From positions 1-49,405 of the forward strand of contig NZ_SKBP01000015.1 of the NCBI RefSeq assembly GCF_004634195.1: DNA of 49,405 nt, given 5' to 3'. This DNA comes from Flavobacterium salilacus subsp. salilacus (GTDB lineage: Bacteria; Bacteroidota; Bacteroidia; Flavobacteriales; Flavobacteriaceae). How positions within the stretch are numbered: position 1 is the stretch's first letter; each line of letters begins with the position of its first letter. Positions 8,879 to 16,437 of this stretch are shown in pieces. The translations under genes were made by a program, and so were the position numbers. Under the pieces are notes generated by a model that was given only the letters and a program-made list of their open reading frames with translations, ran no database searches and was not told where the DNA came from.

Positions 8879-9799
8879 TTAAATAACCGATAATAGTTTC
8901 CTGCCATGTACTAATACTGAAGGCTCTATGAGCACTATGGAAAATACACCTGTTACAATAAGCAATTTCAGTATATTGTGCAATTGCAAATATTGCCGTT
9001 GGGTTTCGGCTTTCCATAGCTGTATCAGGAAATATATTATAACAATCATACCGGTATAAAAGTAAATATCCATGTAGCCCACATCATACACATCAATAAG
9101 CAGATAAACAGGTATGAGCGTAAAAAACGTAAGCAGGGTAATAATCTGTTTAGAAACTTTTTCGCCAAACATTACAGGTATTGTGCGATAATTGTTGGCA
9201 AGGTCGCCGGTAAGGTTCTCAAGATCCTTAATCAGTTCACGGGTTAGGATAAGCAGGTATAAAAAGGTAGCATGGGCAAAAATAACTTCATAAAAATTCT
9301 TGAAATACATGAGTATCCCAAAAAAGGGAAGTACGGCAAGGAATGCAGCAGTAAGATTGCCTACAACCGGATACTTCTTGAGCTTGTGCGAATAAAACCA
9401 TATCAGGAAAATATAAGCTGAAAAGAACAACACCGCCCGCCATGAAATTAAAAAAGCGAGTAGTGTTACTATCAGGTTGAGCGAAAAATAAACCTGTAGT
9501 TTTGTTTTCTGGCTTACCAGCCTGTCGAGCATCGATTTTTTAGGGCGATTGATAAGGTCTTTCTGGGCATCATAAAAGTTATTAATAATATAACCCGAAG
9601 CAATGGTTAGCGATGAGGCAAGCACTATGATAAACAGATTAATATCCAATATAACATCCAAAGCCCTGCTCTCTTTATCTAATATAAATATAGCCGAGAG
9701 GTATTGTGCTAAGGCAATAACGGGAATATTATAGCCACGCACTACAGAAAACAGGCTTAGCACCTTCATAAAGGTTAATCGTGTTTTCCTTGATGCCAT
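8879..9799 (-). CDS. UbiA-family membrane prenyltransferase
   Basis: A 306-residue polytopic inner-membrane protein with about eight or nine hydrophobic segments. The first Asp-rich motif is NNFYDAQKDLINRP (Asn74, Asp77, Asp81), and the second is around DLENLTGD (Asp192, Asp199); these bind the Mg-diphosphate of the prenyl donor. Flavobacterial relatives are usually named geranylgeranylglycerol-phosphate geranylgeranyltransferase, but UbiA members also make menaquinone and other prenylated products, so the acceptor is uncertain. It starts four bases after the preceding membrane-protein gene and sits downstream of two mevalonate-pathway genes, which fits a consumer of isoprenoid diphosphates. 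Confidence 0.87.
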   Translation of the reverse strand: MASRKTRLTFMKVLSLFSVVRGYNIPVIALAQYLSAIFILDKESRALDVILDINLFIIVLASSLTIASGYIINNFYDAQKDLINRPKKSMLDRLVSQKTKLQVYFSLNLIVTLLAFLISWRAVLFFSAYIFLIWFYSHKLKKYPVVGNLTAAFLAVLPFFGILMYFKNFYEVIFAHATFLYLLILTRELIKDLENLTGDLANNYRTIPVMFGEKVSKQIITLLTFFTLIPVYLLIDVYDVGYMDIYFYTGMIVIIYFLIQLWKAETQRQYLQLHNILKLLIVTGVFSIVLIEPSVLVHGRKLLSVI

Positions 9800-9803
9800 A
9801 GTT

Positions 9804-10358
9804 TTAGTTTGTTTTATGCTTTAACTCCCCCTTTGTCATCATTATTGTAATATTTATAAAAATAAATACTACAATATTTAAAGCCACCTGTAAAACAGTA
9901 GTGAGAATACTTTCAGATACAGATCCGGGAAAGTAATCCTTATGAAAAGCAGTAACCATACTGAACAACCATTGCGAAGGCACAATGAGCAGTAATACGG
10001 AAAAAGTTATAAGAGCAGCCTTATTAGTACGCAACTTTTTTATCCAGAATACCTGAGATAACAATAAGTAGATGAATGGCTGAAAAAGCAGGTAAAACAG
10101 GTAGTCTTTATACTGCACATTAAAATGCTCATACGATGTCCCGTTAAAGTACAAAAAATAAGCGTCTTTTGCAGCAAGTATAAAATAGATTATACCCGAA
10201 AACAACAATAGTTTTATAGCTGTTACCATAAAAGTTTCTTTTAGCAAAACCCACTGTTCTCTTTTTGTTTTTATTAAAACAAGTACGGGTATAACAAAAC
10301 CGAAGCCCACAAAAATGGACTTCAGTAAAATATTTAATATTTCGGTAATACTATTCAC
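9804..10358 (-). CDS. Uncharacterised polytopic membrane protein (GTG start)
   Basis: 184 residues with about five hydrophobic segments (roughly 13-30, 44-62, 82-101, 112-131 and 152-174) and short basic loops; no catalytic motif that I recognise. The first codon is GTG at 10358; the next in-frame Met is at residue ~44, inside a membrane segment, so GTG is preferred. It is packed into the mevalonate operon: 6 bases after mevalonate kinase and 4 before the prenyltransferase. This tight packing suggests a role in isoprenoid or lipid metabolism, but the sequence itself does not show one. Confidence 0.75.
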   Translation of the reverse strand: MNSITEILNILLKSIFVGFGFVIPVLVLIKTKREQWVLLKETFMVTAIKLLLFSGIIYFILAAKDAYFLYFNGTSYEHFNVQYKDYLFYLLFQPFIYLLLSQVFWIKKLRTNKAALITFSVLLLIVPSQWLFSMVTAFHKDYFPGSVSESILTTVLQVALNIVVFIFINITIMMTKGELKHKTN

Positions 10359-10364
10359 AGGCTC

Positions 10365-11303
10365 TTAAAACTGATAAACCACTTCCAGTTTATGCCCTTT
10401 TAATGCCTCTTTTGCCTTTTGGATATCTTGGGTAAAGCCCAGTATGTAACCGCCACCGCCGGAACCGCAAAGTTTCAGGTAGTAATCGTTCGTTTCGATA
10501 CCTTTTTGCCACAGCTCATGGAACTGTTCCGGTATCATTGGCTTAAAGTTGTTCAACACAACTTTAGATAATTTTTTGGTATTCGCAAATAATGATTTGA
10601 AATCGCCATGCAAAAAGTTATCTACACAAGCATCGGTATATTTTACAAATTGTTTTTTAAGCATATCCCGGAAACCTTGCTCTTTCAGGTTTTCCATAAA
10701 TATAGATACCATAGGGGCAGTTTCGCCCACAATACCACTATCCAGCAAAAACACCGCGCCCTTACCATCGGCTATCTGGCTTGGTATGCCCGTAGCCTCT
10801 ATATTATCCTGCGAGTTGATAAGAATAGGAATACTCAGGTAACTGTTAAGCGGGTCGAGCCCTGAACTTTTACCATGGAAAAACGATTCCATTTGAGCAA
10901 ATATCTTTTTAAGCTCCAACAGTTTTTCGCGGGTAAGGTTTTCAAGAACTGTTATTTTGTTATTGGCATAGCGGTCGTATATAGCGGCCACAAGCGCACC
11001 GCTACTGCCTACCCCATATCCTTGCGGAATGGTAGAATCGAAGTACATACCCTCTTCTATATGCTGATTTAGAGCGTTAAGATCAAAAGTTACCAGTTCA
11101 GGTTGTTCGTTTTGCAATGTTTCAAGATAACTTACAAAACGTTTTAAATTGGCATTTGATTTTATTGCTTCTTCAGATGTGTTAACATCTCTCTTAAGCG
11201 CACCGTTATAAAAGTTATACGGAATAGATAATCCTTTGGAATCCTTAATAATTCCGTACTCTCCGAAGAGTAGTATTTTTGAGTAAAACAAGGGTCCTTT
11301 CAT
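10365..11303 (-). CDS. mvk: GHMP kinase, probably mevalonate kinase
   Basis: 312 residues. GHMP-superfamily features: an N-terminal KILLFGEYG motif (residues 9-17), the phosphate-binding loop IPQGYGVGSSGA (92-103) and a C-terminal glycine-rich CGSGGGGYILGF segment. It would phosphorylate mevalonate with ATP in the cytoplasm. The assignment to mevalonate rather than phosphomevalonate rests on the neighbouring diphosphomevalonate decarboxylase gene (49 bases upstream) and on general resemblance. The third enzyme, phosphomevalonate kinase, and HMG-CoA reductase are not in this window. It is the second gene of the minus-strand operon. Confidence 0.82.
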   Translation of the reverse strand: MKGPLFYSKILLFGEYGIIKDSKGLSIPYNFYNGALKRDVNTSEEAIKSNANLKRFVSYLETLQNEQPELVTFDLNALNQHIEEGMYFDSTIPQGYGVGSSGALVAAIYDRYANNKITVLENLTREKLLELKKIFAQMESFFHGKSSGLDPLNSYLSIPILINSQDNIEATGIPSQIADGKGAVFLLDSGIVGETAPMVSIFMENLKEQGFRDMLKKQFVKYTDACVDNFLHGDFKSLFANTKKLSKVVLNNFKPMIPEQFHELWQKGIETNDYYLKLCGSGGGGYILGFTQDIQKAKEALKGHKLEVVYQF

Positions 11304-11352
11304 TGAGGATAATTTTTATTAAAGATAATCAAAAAACAGGATATACTAAAAT

Positions 11353-12435
11353 TTAATATTTTGTTGCTCCTGTTCCGATTATATCGCAAATGTACTGACT
11401 GTTTTGACAGAATGCAACTAATTCATTCTTAATAAATTCCAAAACTTTATCTTTTGCATTTTCGGGATACAGCACATGCACATTAGCACCCGCATCGAGC
11501 GTAAAACAAACCGGTATCCCCGTAGCTGCCCTGTATGTCCATATCTTGTTTATAATTTCGAGCGTGTTGGGTTTCATCAATATAAAATAGGGCATAGATG
11601 TCATCATCATGGCATGCAGCGTTAGCGCCTCACTCTCTACTACCGCTATAAATGTTGTCGTATCGCCATTGATTAAGGCTTCTTTTATTTTAGACAAATT
11701 ATCATGTGCCTGTGCAAAACGTTGCTGTGCAAACGGATGCCCGTGCATAAGATCGTGCCCCACAGTGCTGGAAACCTGTTTTTCGCCCTTATCTACCAGT
11801 AAAATAGTATCTTGATAATTGGTAAAGTTTTCATGTATCATATATGGAAAAGTAATCCCGTACAGATTGGAACTTTCGGAAAAATCATTATGCTCTCCCC
11901 AAACCACAATATTACCTTTCACACTCCTGCACGCGCTGCCACTACCCAGCCTTGCCAGGAAAGATGCTTTTTTATAAAAATAATCATCGGTCATTTCAGG
12001 GTTAAGCAGCCTTTCGAGGCTCATAAAGTTCATAGCCAACGCTGCCATGCCCGAAGCGGATGACGCTATACCGGAACTGTGCGGAAAGGTGTTTTGGGTA
12101 TCTATCGTAAAATGATACTCTTTCAAAAAAGGCAAGTAAATAACTATTCGCTCTAAAAACTTTTCGATTTTAGGGCGGAAACTTTCTTTAGGCTGCCCTT
12201 CAAAAAACAAATCGAAAGAAAAGTTTTGGCTGTTATCCTTTTTTTCAAAAGCAAGTTTTGTAATGGTCTTACAGTTATTCAGTGTAAAGCTAACAGATGG
12301 GTTTGCAGGGATTTGGTTTTCCTTTTTACCCCAGTATTTTACCAATGCAATGTTACTGGGTGCGCTCCATTCAAAACTTCCTTTATCAGCGGTATGAGTA
12401 TAACCTGTAGGGATAAAAACCTTTTCGGAAAGCAT
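11353..12435 (-). CDS. mvaD: Diphosphomevalonate decarboxylase
   Basis: 360 residues, close to the family length. It converts mevalonate-5-diphosphate plus ATP to isopentenyl diphosphate, CO2, ADP and phosphate. Diagnostic segments are SAPSNIALVKYWGK near the N-terminus (residues 24-37), the serine-rich loop FPHSSGIASSASGM (117-130) and a C-terminal TLDAGANVH stretch carrying the conserved Asp. It is the first gene of the operon, with a TATATTTG -7 box on the minus strand at 12451-12458. The gene places the organism among bacteria using the mevalonate route, which is normal for Flavobacteriia. Confidence 0.95.
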   Translation of the reverse strand: MLSEKVFIPTGYTHTADKGSFEWSAPSNIALVKYWGKKENQIPANPSVSFTLNNCKTITKLAFEKKDNSQNFSFDLFFEGQPKESFRPKIEKFLERIVIYLPFLKEYHFTIDTQNTFPHSSGIASSASGMAALAMNFMSLERLLNPEMTDDYFYKKASFLARLGSGSACRSVKGNIVVWGEHNDFSESSNLYGITFPYMIHENFTNYQDTILLVDKGEKQVSSTVGHDLMHGHPFAQQRFAQAHDNLSKIKEALINGDTTTFIAVVESEALTLHAMMMTSMPYFILMKPNTLEIINKIWTYRAATGIPVCFTLDAGANVHVLYPENAKDKVLEFIKNELVAFCQNSQYICDIIGTGATKY

Positions 12436-12450
12436 ATCTTAAAATTTATG

Positions 12451-12458
12451 CAAATATA
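12451..12458 (-). promoter_or_regulatory. -7 box of the mevalonate operon
   Basis: The minus strand reads TATATTTG (TAnnTTTG), 16 bases before the ATG of the decarboxylase at 12435. It lies in the 77-base divergent region shared with tspO. Confidence 0.5.
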
Positions 12459-12490
12459 GTTTTTTGTGAATACATGAGTATTTAGTTTAG

Positions 12491-12498
12491 TAATTTTG
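12491..12498 (+). promoter_or_regulatory. -7 box of tspO
   Basis: TAATTTTG fits TAnnTTTG and ends 14 bases before the ATG at 12513. It is back to back with the mevalonate-operon promoter. Confidence 0.45.
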
Positions 12499-12512
12499 GT
12501 AAAAAGTAAATA

Positions 12513-12989
12513 ATGCATCGTATTCTGAAAATCGTTATCATGGTAGTTACCTGCGTTGCGGTAGGCTACCTGTCGGGCGAAGTAACCCGCGAAAGCGTAA
12601 CAACGTGGTATCCTACTCTAGAAAAACCGTCATTCAATCCACCCAACTGGTTGTTTGCCCCTGTGTGGGGCTTATTGTATGTAATGATAGGTGTTGCGGC
12701 AGGACTGGTATGGGCAAAAATTGACGACCAAAAAGAGGTGGTTAAAAAAGGGCTTTCTTTCTTTGCCATACAGCTTGGGCTAAACGCATTGTGGTCGTAC
12801 TTGTTTTTCGGGTTGCACAACCCGCTCTTGGCACTTATCGAAATAGCCCTGCTTTGGCTGATGATATACGAAACCTTTATACAGTTTAATAAAGTAAGTA
12901 AAACAGCAGGCTACCTGTTTATCCCCTACTTGCTTTGGGTGTCATTTGCAATGGTGCTCAATACGTGTATATGGTGGTTAAACAGGTAG
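12513..12989 (+). CDS. tspO: TspO/MBR (tryptophan-rich sensory) family membrane protein
   Basis: 158 residues and five membrane segments, the standard TspO size and topology. The recognisable features are WYPTLEKPSFNPPNW (residues ~32-46), the VWGLLYVMIGVAAGLVW segment and a later Leu-rich NALWSYLFFGLHNPLLA region. TspO proteins bind porphyrins, cholesterol-like ligands and other hydrophobic molecules and act in stress or tetrapyrrole control; the bacterial role is not settled. It is divergent from the mevalonate operon, which may mean shared control, but no operator is visible. It stands alone. Confidence 0.93.
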   Translation: MHRILKIVIMVVTCVAVGYLSGEVTRESVTTWYPTLEKPSFNPPNWLFAPVWGLLYVMIGVAAGLVWAKIDDQKEVVKKGLSFFAIQLGLNALWSYLFFGLHNPLLALIEIALLWLMIYETFIQFNKVSKTAGYLFIPYLLWVSFAMVLNTCIWWLNR

Positions 12990-13015
12990 CGTGTGTTTTT
13001 ATAAACAAGTCCGTT

Positions 13016-13135
13016 TTAAGCAATAGTACTTTGCTCGCGTTTCCATTTTTTATAATACATTTTTTTTATTGTGGCGGCAAGGTCTTTAAAGTCAAGGTAA
13101 ATCCAGTAACTCAATAATAAAATTAAATTTTTCAT
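13016..13135 (-). CDS. Possible micro-ORF of 39 residues
   Basis: ATG at 13135, stop at 13016-13018. It would encode a peptide with a hydrophobic start (MKNLILLLSYWIYL), then an acidic turn and a basic C-terminal half (KKMYYKKWKREQ). The pattern is plausible for a small membrane-associated protein, but I recognise no family and see no clear TAnnTTTG box upstream. The region is otherwise non-coding. Chance is a real alternative at this length. Confidence 0.3.
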   Translation of the reverse strand: MKNLILLLSYWIYLDFKDLAATIKKMYYKKWKREQSTIA

Positions 13136-13249
13136 AAGCAATCTTTTTAATTCGTCATTCCATATATAATAGATACTATATATGTAAAACAGTTGCGTCA
13201 GGGATTTTATTTTAACACAAAGTAATTTTTACATTTAAAATTGAATTGT

Positions 13250-13277
13250 AAAAAAGGCAGCCCCAATATTGGGGCTG
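13250..13277 (-). terminator. Rho-independent terminator of the lipoprotein gene
   Basis: CAGCCCC (13258-13264) and GGGGCTG (13271-13277) pair around AATATT. On the minus strand the stem is followed by a run of T (A-run 13250-13255). It lies 46 bases past the lipoprotein stop. Confidence 0.8.
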
Positions 13278-13322
13278 ACTCAAACATATAACACTATCCT
13301 AAACGTATCAATTAGTAAATAA

Positions 13323-13901
13323 CTAATTTTTTAATATTACATACCAGTCCCATTCTGCAGGATTACCTATTCCTACACTCGGAGTGTATAAAAATAAATT
13401 CACTTTTGCATCAGGGTTTTCCTTGCGGTATTCTTTTACAAGTTGCAGGTTATCAATAGCGTCCCAAATAGCATCGTAGTCTATTTCTTCAGGATAATAA
13501 CTATACTCATCATACTCTACCAACTCAAAATCTTCGGCTGTCGGCATAACAGCAGGTTCTGCCACTGTTGCAAAAGCATCAGTACCATTAAGCGCTTCGG
13601 GGTAGGTCATTTGTCCCGTTCCGTTCCAAACAATAGTACCGGCAAAAATGGTATCATTAACCTGTTCGTATTTTAACGTTATATCCCCAAAATCGCCTGG
13701 CGAATTGTAGTCAGTAGTCAGGGTAAAACCATCGGCATCCGGAAAAACCAGTTCTTTACCGCCTTCAAATACATTGGTTTCCAAATCTACCTTGAGTAGT
13801 AATACTTTGTTCTGTGTTTCGTTTTGCAGAGGGCTTCCTGAGTCGTCAGAACATGCCATGAAAGACAATGCCAGACCGAGTAATAAAATAATTTTTTTCA
13901 T
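13323..13901 (-). CDS. Acidic lipoprotein of unknown function
   Basis: 192 residues. The N-terminus is a lipoprotein signal, MKKIILLLGLALSFMAC, followed by SDDSGS, the acidic-after-Cys context that sends Bacteroidota lipoproteins to the outer membrane or surface. The mature protein is acidic, mostly predicted beta-rich, with an Asp/Glu/Tyr-rich stretch around residues 125-145 (EYDEYSYYPEEIDYD). I do not recognise a family. It stands 70 bases downstream of the flavoprotein gene and has its own terminator, so it could be the end of that operon or a separate unit. Confidence 0.8.
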   Translation of the reverse strand: MKKIILLLGLALSFMACSDDSGSPLQNETQNKVLLLKVDLETNVFEGGKELVFPDADGFTLTTDYNSPGDFGDITLKYEQVNDTIFAGTIVWNGTGQMTYPEALNGTDAFATVAEPAVMPTAEDFELVEYDEYSYYPEEIDYDAIWDAIDNLQLVKEYRKENPDAKVNLFLYTPSVGIGNPAEWDWYVILKN

Positions 13902-13971
13902 AATGCACTTTTTTTGATTTGTTAGTTTATGATATAGATGCTAAAAATTCAAAAAAGTTGCGTTAAAATTT

Positions 13972-15192
13972 TTATTTTTTGCTAATTACAGACTCAGCCA
14001 CTATAAAACCTCCCGTCCAGGCATTTTGAAAGTTAAAACCTCCGGTAATAGCATCTATATTGAGTATTTCGCCCGCAAAGTATAAATCTTCGACGATTTT
14101 GCTTTCCATAGTTTTAAAATTCACTTCTTTAAGCTCAATACCGCCTGCGGTAACAAACTCTTCTTTAAATGTGCTTTTTCCGTTTACCTGAAATTCTCCG
14201 CATACTAACTGATTGGCAAGCTCATTAAGCTGCTTCCCCGAAAGGTCTGCCCATCGTATGGTATCATTAATTCCGGAAGCAGCAACAAGATTTTCCCATA
14301 ATCGGTTAGGAAAATCAAAAGGCGATTTTTTAGCCACAAGCTTTTTAGCCTGTTCCTGTTTTAAGTCTTTCAAAGTATCAATACACTCGTCAACAGTAAC
14401 ATCATTAAGCCAGTTAACCTGTAAAGTAAACTGATAATTTTTTTCGGCAAGCTCCCGCGCTCCCCAAGCCGAAAGGCGCAGTATGCCGGGACCGCTCATC
14501 CCCCAATGAGTTATTAATAAGGGATCCGAAGCTTCCAGCTTACTGCCTTTTACTTTAACAGATGTATGTGCCGAAACTCCCATCAGGTCTTTTATCCTGC
14601 TGTCTTTTATATTAAAAGTGAATAACGAAGGTACAGGCGGCACTATAGTATGCCCTAATTCCTCCATCATTTGCCACATTTTTGGGTTACTGCCCGTAGC
14701 CATTACAAGCGTTTCGCACACATAATTTTCGTTTTGGGTTTCTATTTTCCAGTGCTCTTTCGCCTTATAAACAGTTTGTATACTCTGCCCTGTTACAACT
14801 TGTATTCGTAACTTTTTTACGGCCTCCTGAAAACAATCTATAATGGTTTGCGAGCTATCTGTAACAGGAAACATCCGCCCGTCTTCTTCTATTTTCAATT
14901 CCACACCATGTCGCTCAAACCACTCGATAGTATCGCCACTGCAAAAGCGGTTAAAAGGTCCTCGCAGTTCTTTTTCGCCTCGCGGATAAAACTTTACTAA
15001 ATCATTCGGAATAAAACAGGCATGAGTAACATTACAACGCCCTCCACCGGATATGCGGACTTTGCTAAGCACCTCTTTACCGCGCTCTAATATGGCAATT
15101 TTTATATCGGGGTTAGCCTCGGCAATATTAATAGCGGTAAAAAAACCTGCTGCCCCGCCTCCTGCTATTATTACATCAAAACTCTTGCTCAT
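13972..15192 (-). CDS. FAD-dependent oxidoreductase, HI0933/YhiN family
   Basis: 406 residues. An N-terminal dinucleotide-binding motif IIAGGGAAGFF (8-18) binds FAD. A family-typical SGGGRCNVTHA follows (48-58), and the C-terminus has GEILNIDAITGGFNFQNAWTGG, which closes the FAD site. Members are annotated as aminoacetone oxidase-like or BaiN-like flavoproteins; the physiological substrate is generally unknown. The start codon overlaps the end of the glycerophosphodiesterase gene by 4 bases (15189-15192), indicating translational coupling. Cytoplasmic, no signal peptide. Confidence 0.88.
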   Translation of the reverse strand: MSKSFDVIIAGGGAAGFFTAINIAEANPDIKIAILERGKEVLSKVRISGGGRCNVTHACFIPNDLVKFYPRGEKELRGPFNRFCSGDTIEWFERHGVELKIEEDGRMFPVTDSSQTIIDCFQEAVKKLRIQVVTGQSIQTVYKAKEHWKIETQNENYVCETLVMATGSNPKMWQMMEELGHTIVPPVPSLFTFNIKDSRIKDLMGVSAHTSVKVKGSKLEASDPLLITHWGMSGPGILRLSAWGARELAEKNYQFTLQVNWLNDVTVDECIDTLKDLKQEQAKKLVAKKSPFDFPNRLWENLVAASGINDTIRWADLSGKQLNELANQLVCGEFQVNGKSTFKEEFVTAGGIELKEVNFKTMESKIVEDLYFAGEILNIDAITGGFNFQNAWTGGFIVAESVISKK

Positions 15193-15875
15193 AACCGTTC
15201 GGGATAATCAGATATAATGCCATCAACGCCATAACTTTTCACGCGGGCTATATCTTCAGGTTCGTTTACCGTCCAGGTATAAATTTTAAATCCTGCCTCG
15301 CGGGCATGCTCTACATTGGTTTCGGTAAGCAGGGAATAATGCGGGTGTATGGCTTTTGCCGAAAACTCCACAGCCCATTCCCATGCCTGTGCCACACTGG
15401 CCTGGGTAAGTATGCCAAGAGGCACATCGGGGTTTAGTTGGCTCATCTGTTTCAACTCTTCATACTGAAAGCTGGAAACTATAATATCGTTATATGCAAA
15501 ACGTTTATCTTCTGTATATTTTTCTAATAACTCGGCAAGAGGCTTTGCTGTATGCCTGCCTTTCATTTCTATATTAATAAAACATCTGCCCTGCAAAAAT
15601 GCTAACACTTCCTCCAGTGTAGCTATGGTATATTGGTCTTCCACTTGTAAGGCTTTCAGCTCTGCAAGCGATAGTTGATGTACTTCTCCACTGCCATTGG
15701 TAGTCCTGTCCACCGTAAAATCGTGGAATACGACAAGTTCGCCTGTAGCGCATACATGCACATCCAGCTCCACTGCCTTAGCACCCAAATCAAGTGCTTT
15801 TTCAAATGATGCCAATGTGTTTTCGGCTATATGCCCTTTTGCACCGCGATGGCCTATTTTAAGCATTTCTGACAT
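15189..15875 (-). CDS. Glycerophosphodiester phosphodiesterase
   Basis: Hydrolyses glycerophosphodiesters to glycerol-3-phosphate and an alcohol. GDPD motifs are present: GHRGAKG with the catalytic His-Arg, AENTLASFEKAL, AVELDVHV with the metal-binding Glu and Asp, and VFHD. The C-terminal KIYTWTVNEPEDI and DGIISDYPE segments are typical. The reading frame extends up to 15905, but a TATCTTTG promoter box (15890-15897) lies inside that extension, so I place the start at the ATG at 15875 (MSEMLKIGHRG); the ATG at 15866 is also possible. No signal peptide, so it is probably cytoplasmic. It is first in the operon with the flavoprotein gene. Confidence 0.9.
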   Translation of the reverse strand: MSEMLKIGHRGAKGHIAENTLASFEKALDLGAKAVELDVHVCATGELVVFHDFTVDRTTNGSGEVHQLSLAELKALQVEDQYTIATLEEVLAFLQGRCFINIEMKGRHTAKPLAELLEKYTEDKRFAYNDIIVSSFQYEELKQMSQLNPDVPLGILTQASVAQAWEWAVEFSAKAIHPHYSLLTETNVEHAREAGFKIYTWTVNEPEDIARVKSYGVDGIISDYPERL

Positions 15876-15889
15876 TCTTTGGTTTTTCA

Positions 15890-15897
15890 CAAAGATA
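15890..15897 (-). promoter_or_regulatory. -7 box that fixes the glycerophosphodiesterase start
   Basis: The minus strand reads TATCTTTG (TAnnTTTG). Transcription would begin near 15883, downstream of the longest possible start at 15905, so the first usable ATG is at 15875. Confidence 0.5.
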
Positions 15898-15988
15898 AAC
15901 TTCATTATGTAATTATTTTTTTAATTGTTTAACATTCATATTTAAAAAAAGTTTAATTTTATAAAACCAATATAACCAACTAATTACA

Positions 15989-16392
15989 ATGAAACTACAC
16001 CTTTTATGGTCGGAAATATTATTTTCCGGAATCATCTGTTTATCGCAAACAGTTGCAGAAAAAGCAAAAATTGCCTAAACCTACAACCGGGAGTATTTAA
16101 AACGCCTTGCAGACCGACTAAAGAAACAAGCCGATAAAGAAAAATCCGAATCACTTAGACTAATGCTTATTATCGAAAATAAATATAGCATTAGCGAATT
16201 AATTAGGGCTAAAAACTTCTATTCTATCTATTATTAAACTGCCAATGGAACATATTGAAAGGATATACTCACAAAAAAAGACGCAAGCAAAAAGTGTACT
16301 GTAGATGTAAGCTGCTGGCAAAAGGCGTATATATTGTAATTACAGAAACTAAAAACGAAAATATTTTTTATAAAAAATTAATTATCGAATAA
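15989..16392 (+). pseudogene. Decayed remnant of a T9SS-secreted S8-type peptidase gene
   Basis: An ATG at 15989 opens a signal-peptide-like frame (MKLHLLWSEILFSGIICLSQ) that stops at 16076. The same frame continues, in the style of the N-terminal pro-region of S8 peptidases (YLKRLADRLKKQADKEKSES...), to a second stop at 16235. Around 16290-16392 comes a broken sorting-domain tail: TVDVS in one frame, then after a frameshift LLAKGVYIVITETKNEN and KKLIIE before TAA at 16390. This matches the tail of the intact peptidase downstream (LEKGIYIISAQ...QKLIVE). The catalytic middle is deleted. I read it as a paralogue of 17586-19757 lost by internal deletion, stops and a frameshift. The 15906-16437 gap holds nothing else that I recognise. 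Confidence 0.6.
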
Positions 16393-16437
16393 TAATCTTT
16401 CTTTACATTTTAACAACCAATCTAATAATCAATTATT

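Larger units (their letters stand above)
12990..13322. other. Gene-poor stretch between tspO and the lipoprotein gene
   Basis: This holds a possible 39-codon minus-strand ORF (13016-13135), an AT-only inverted repeat CATATATA/TATATATG at 13161-13168 and 13177-13184, and the terminator of the lipoprotein gene at 13250-13277. I see no RNA gene or mobile element. Confidence 0.6.

Noticed and set aside
12436..12512. A shared operator between tspO and the mevalonate operon
   Set aside because: Only two back-to-back -7 boxes are visible; no convincing palindrome or repeat.
13161..13184. CATATATA/TATATATG inverted repeat as an operator or RNA element
   Set aside because: AT-only and short in an AT-rich gap; expected by chance.
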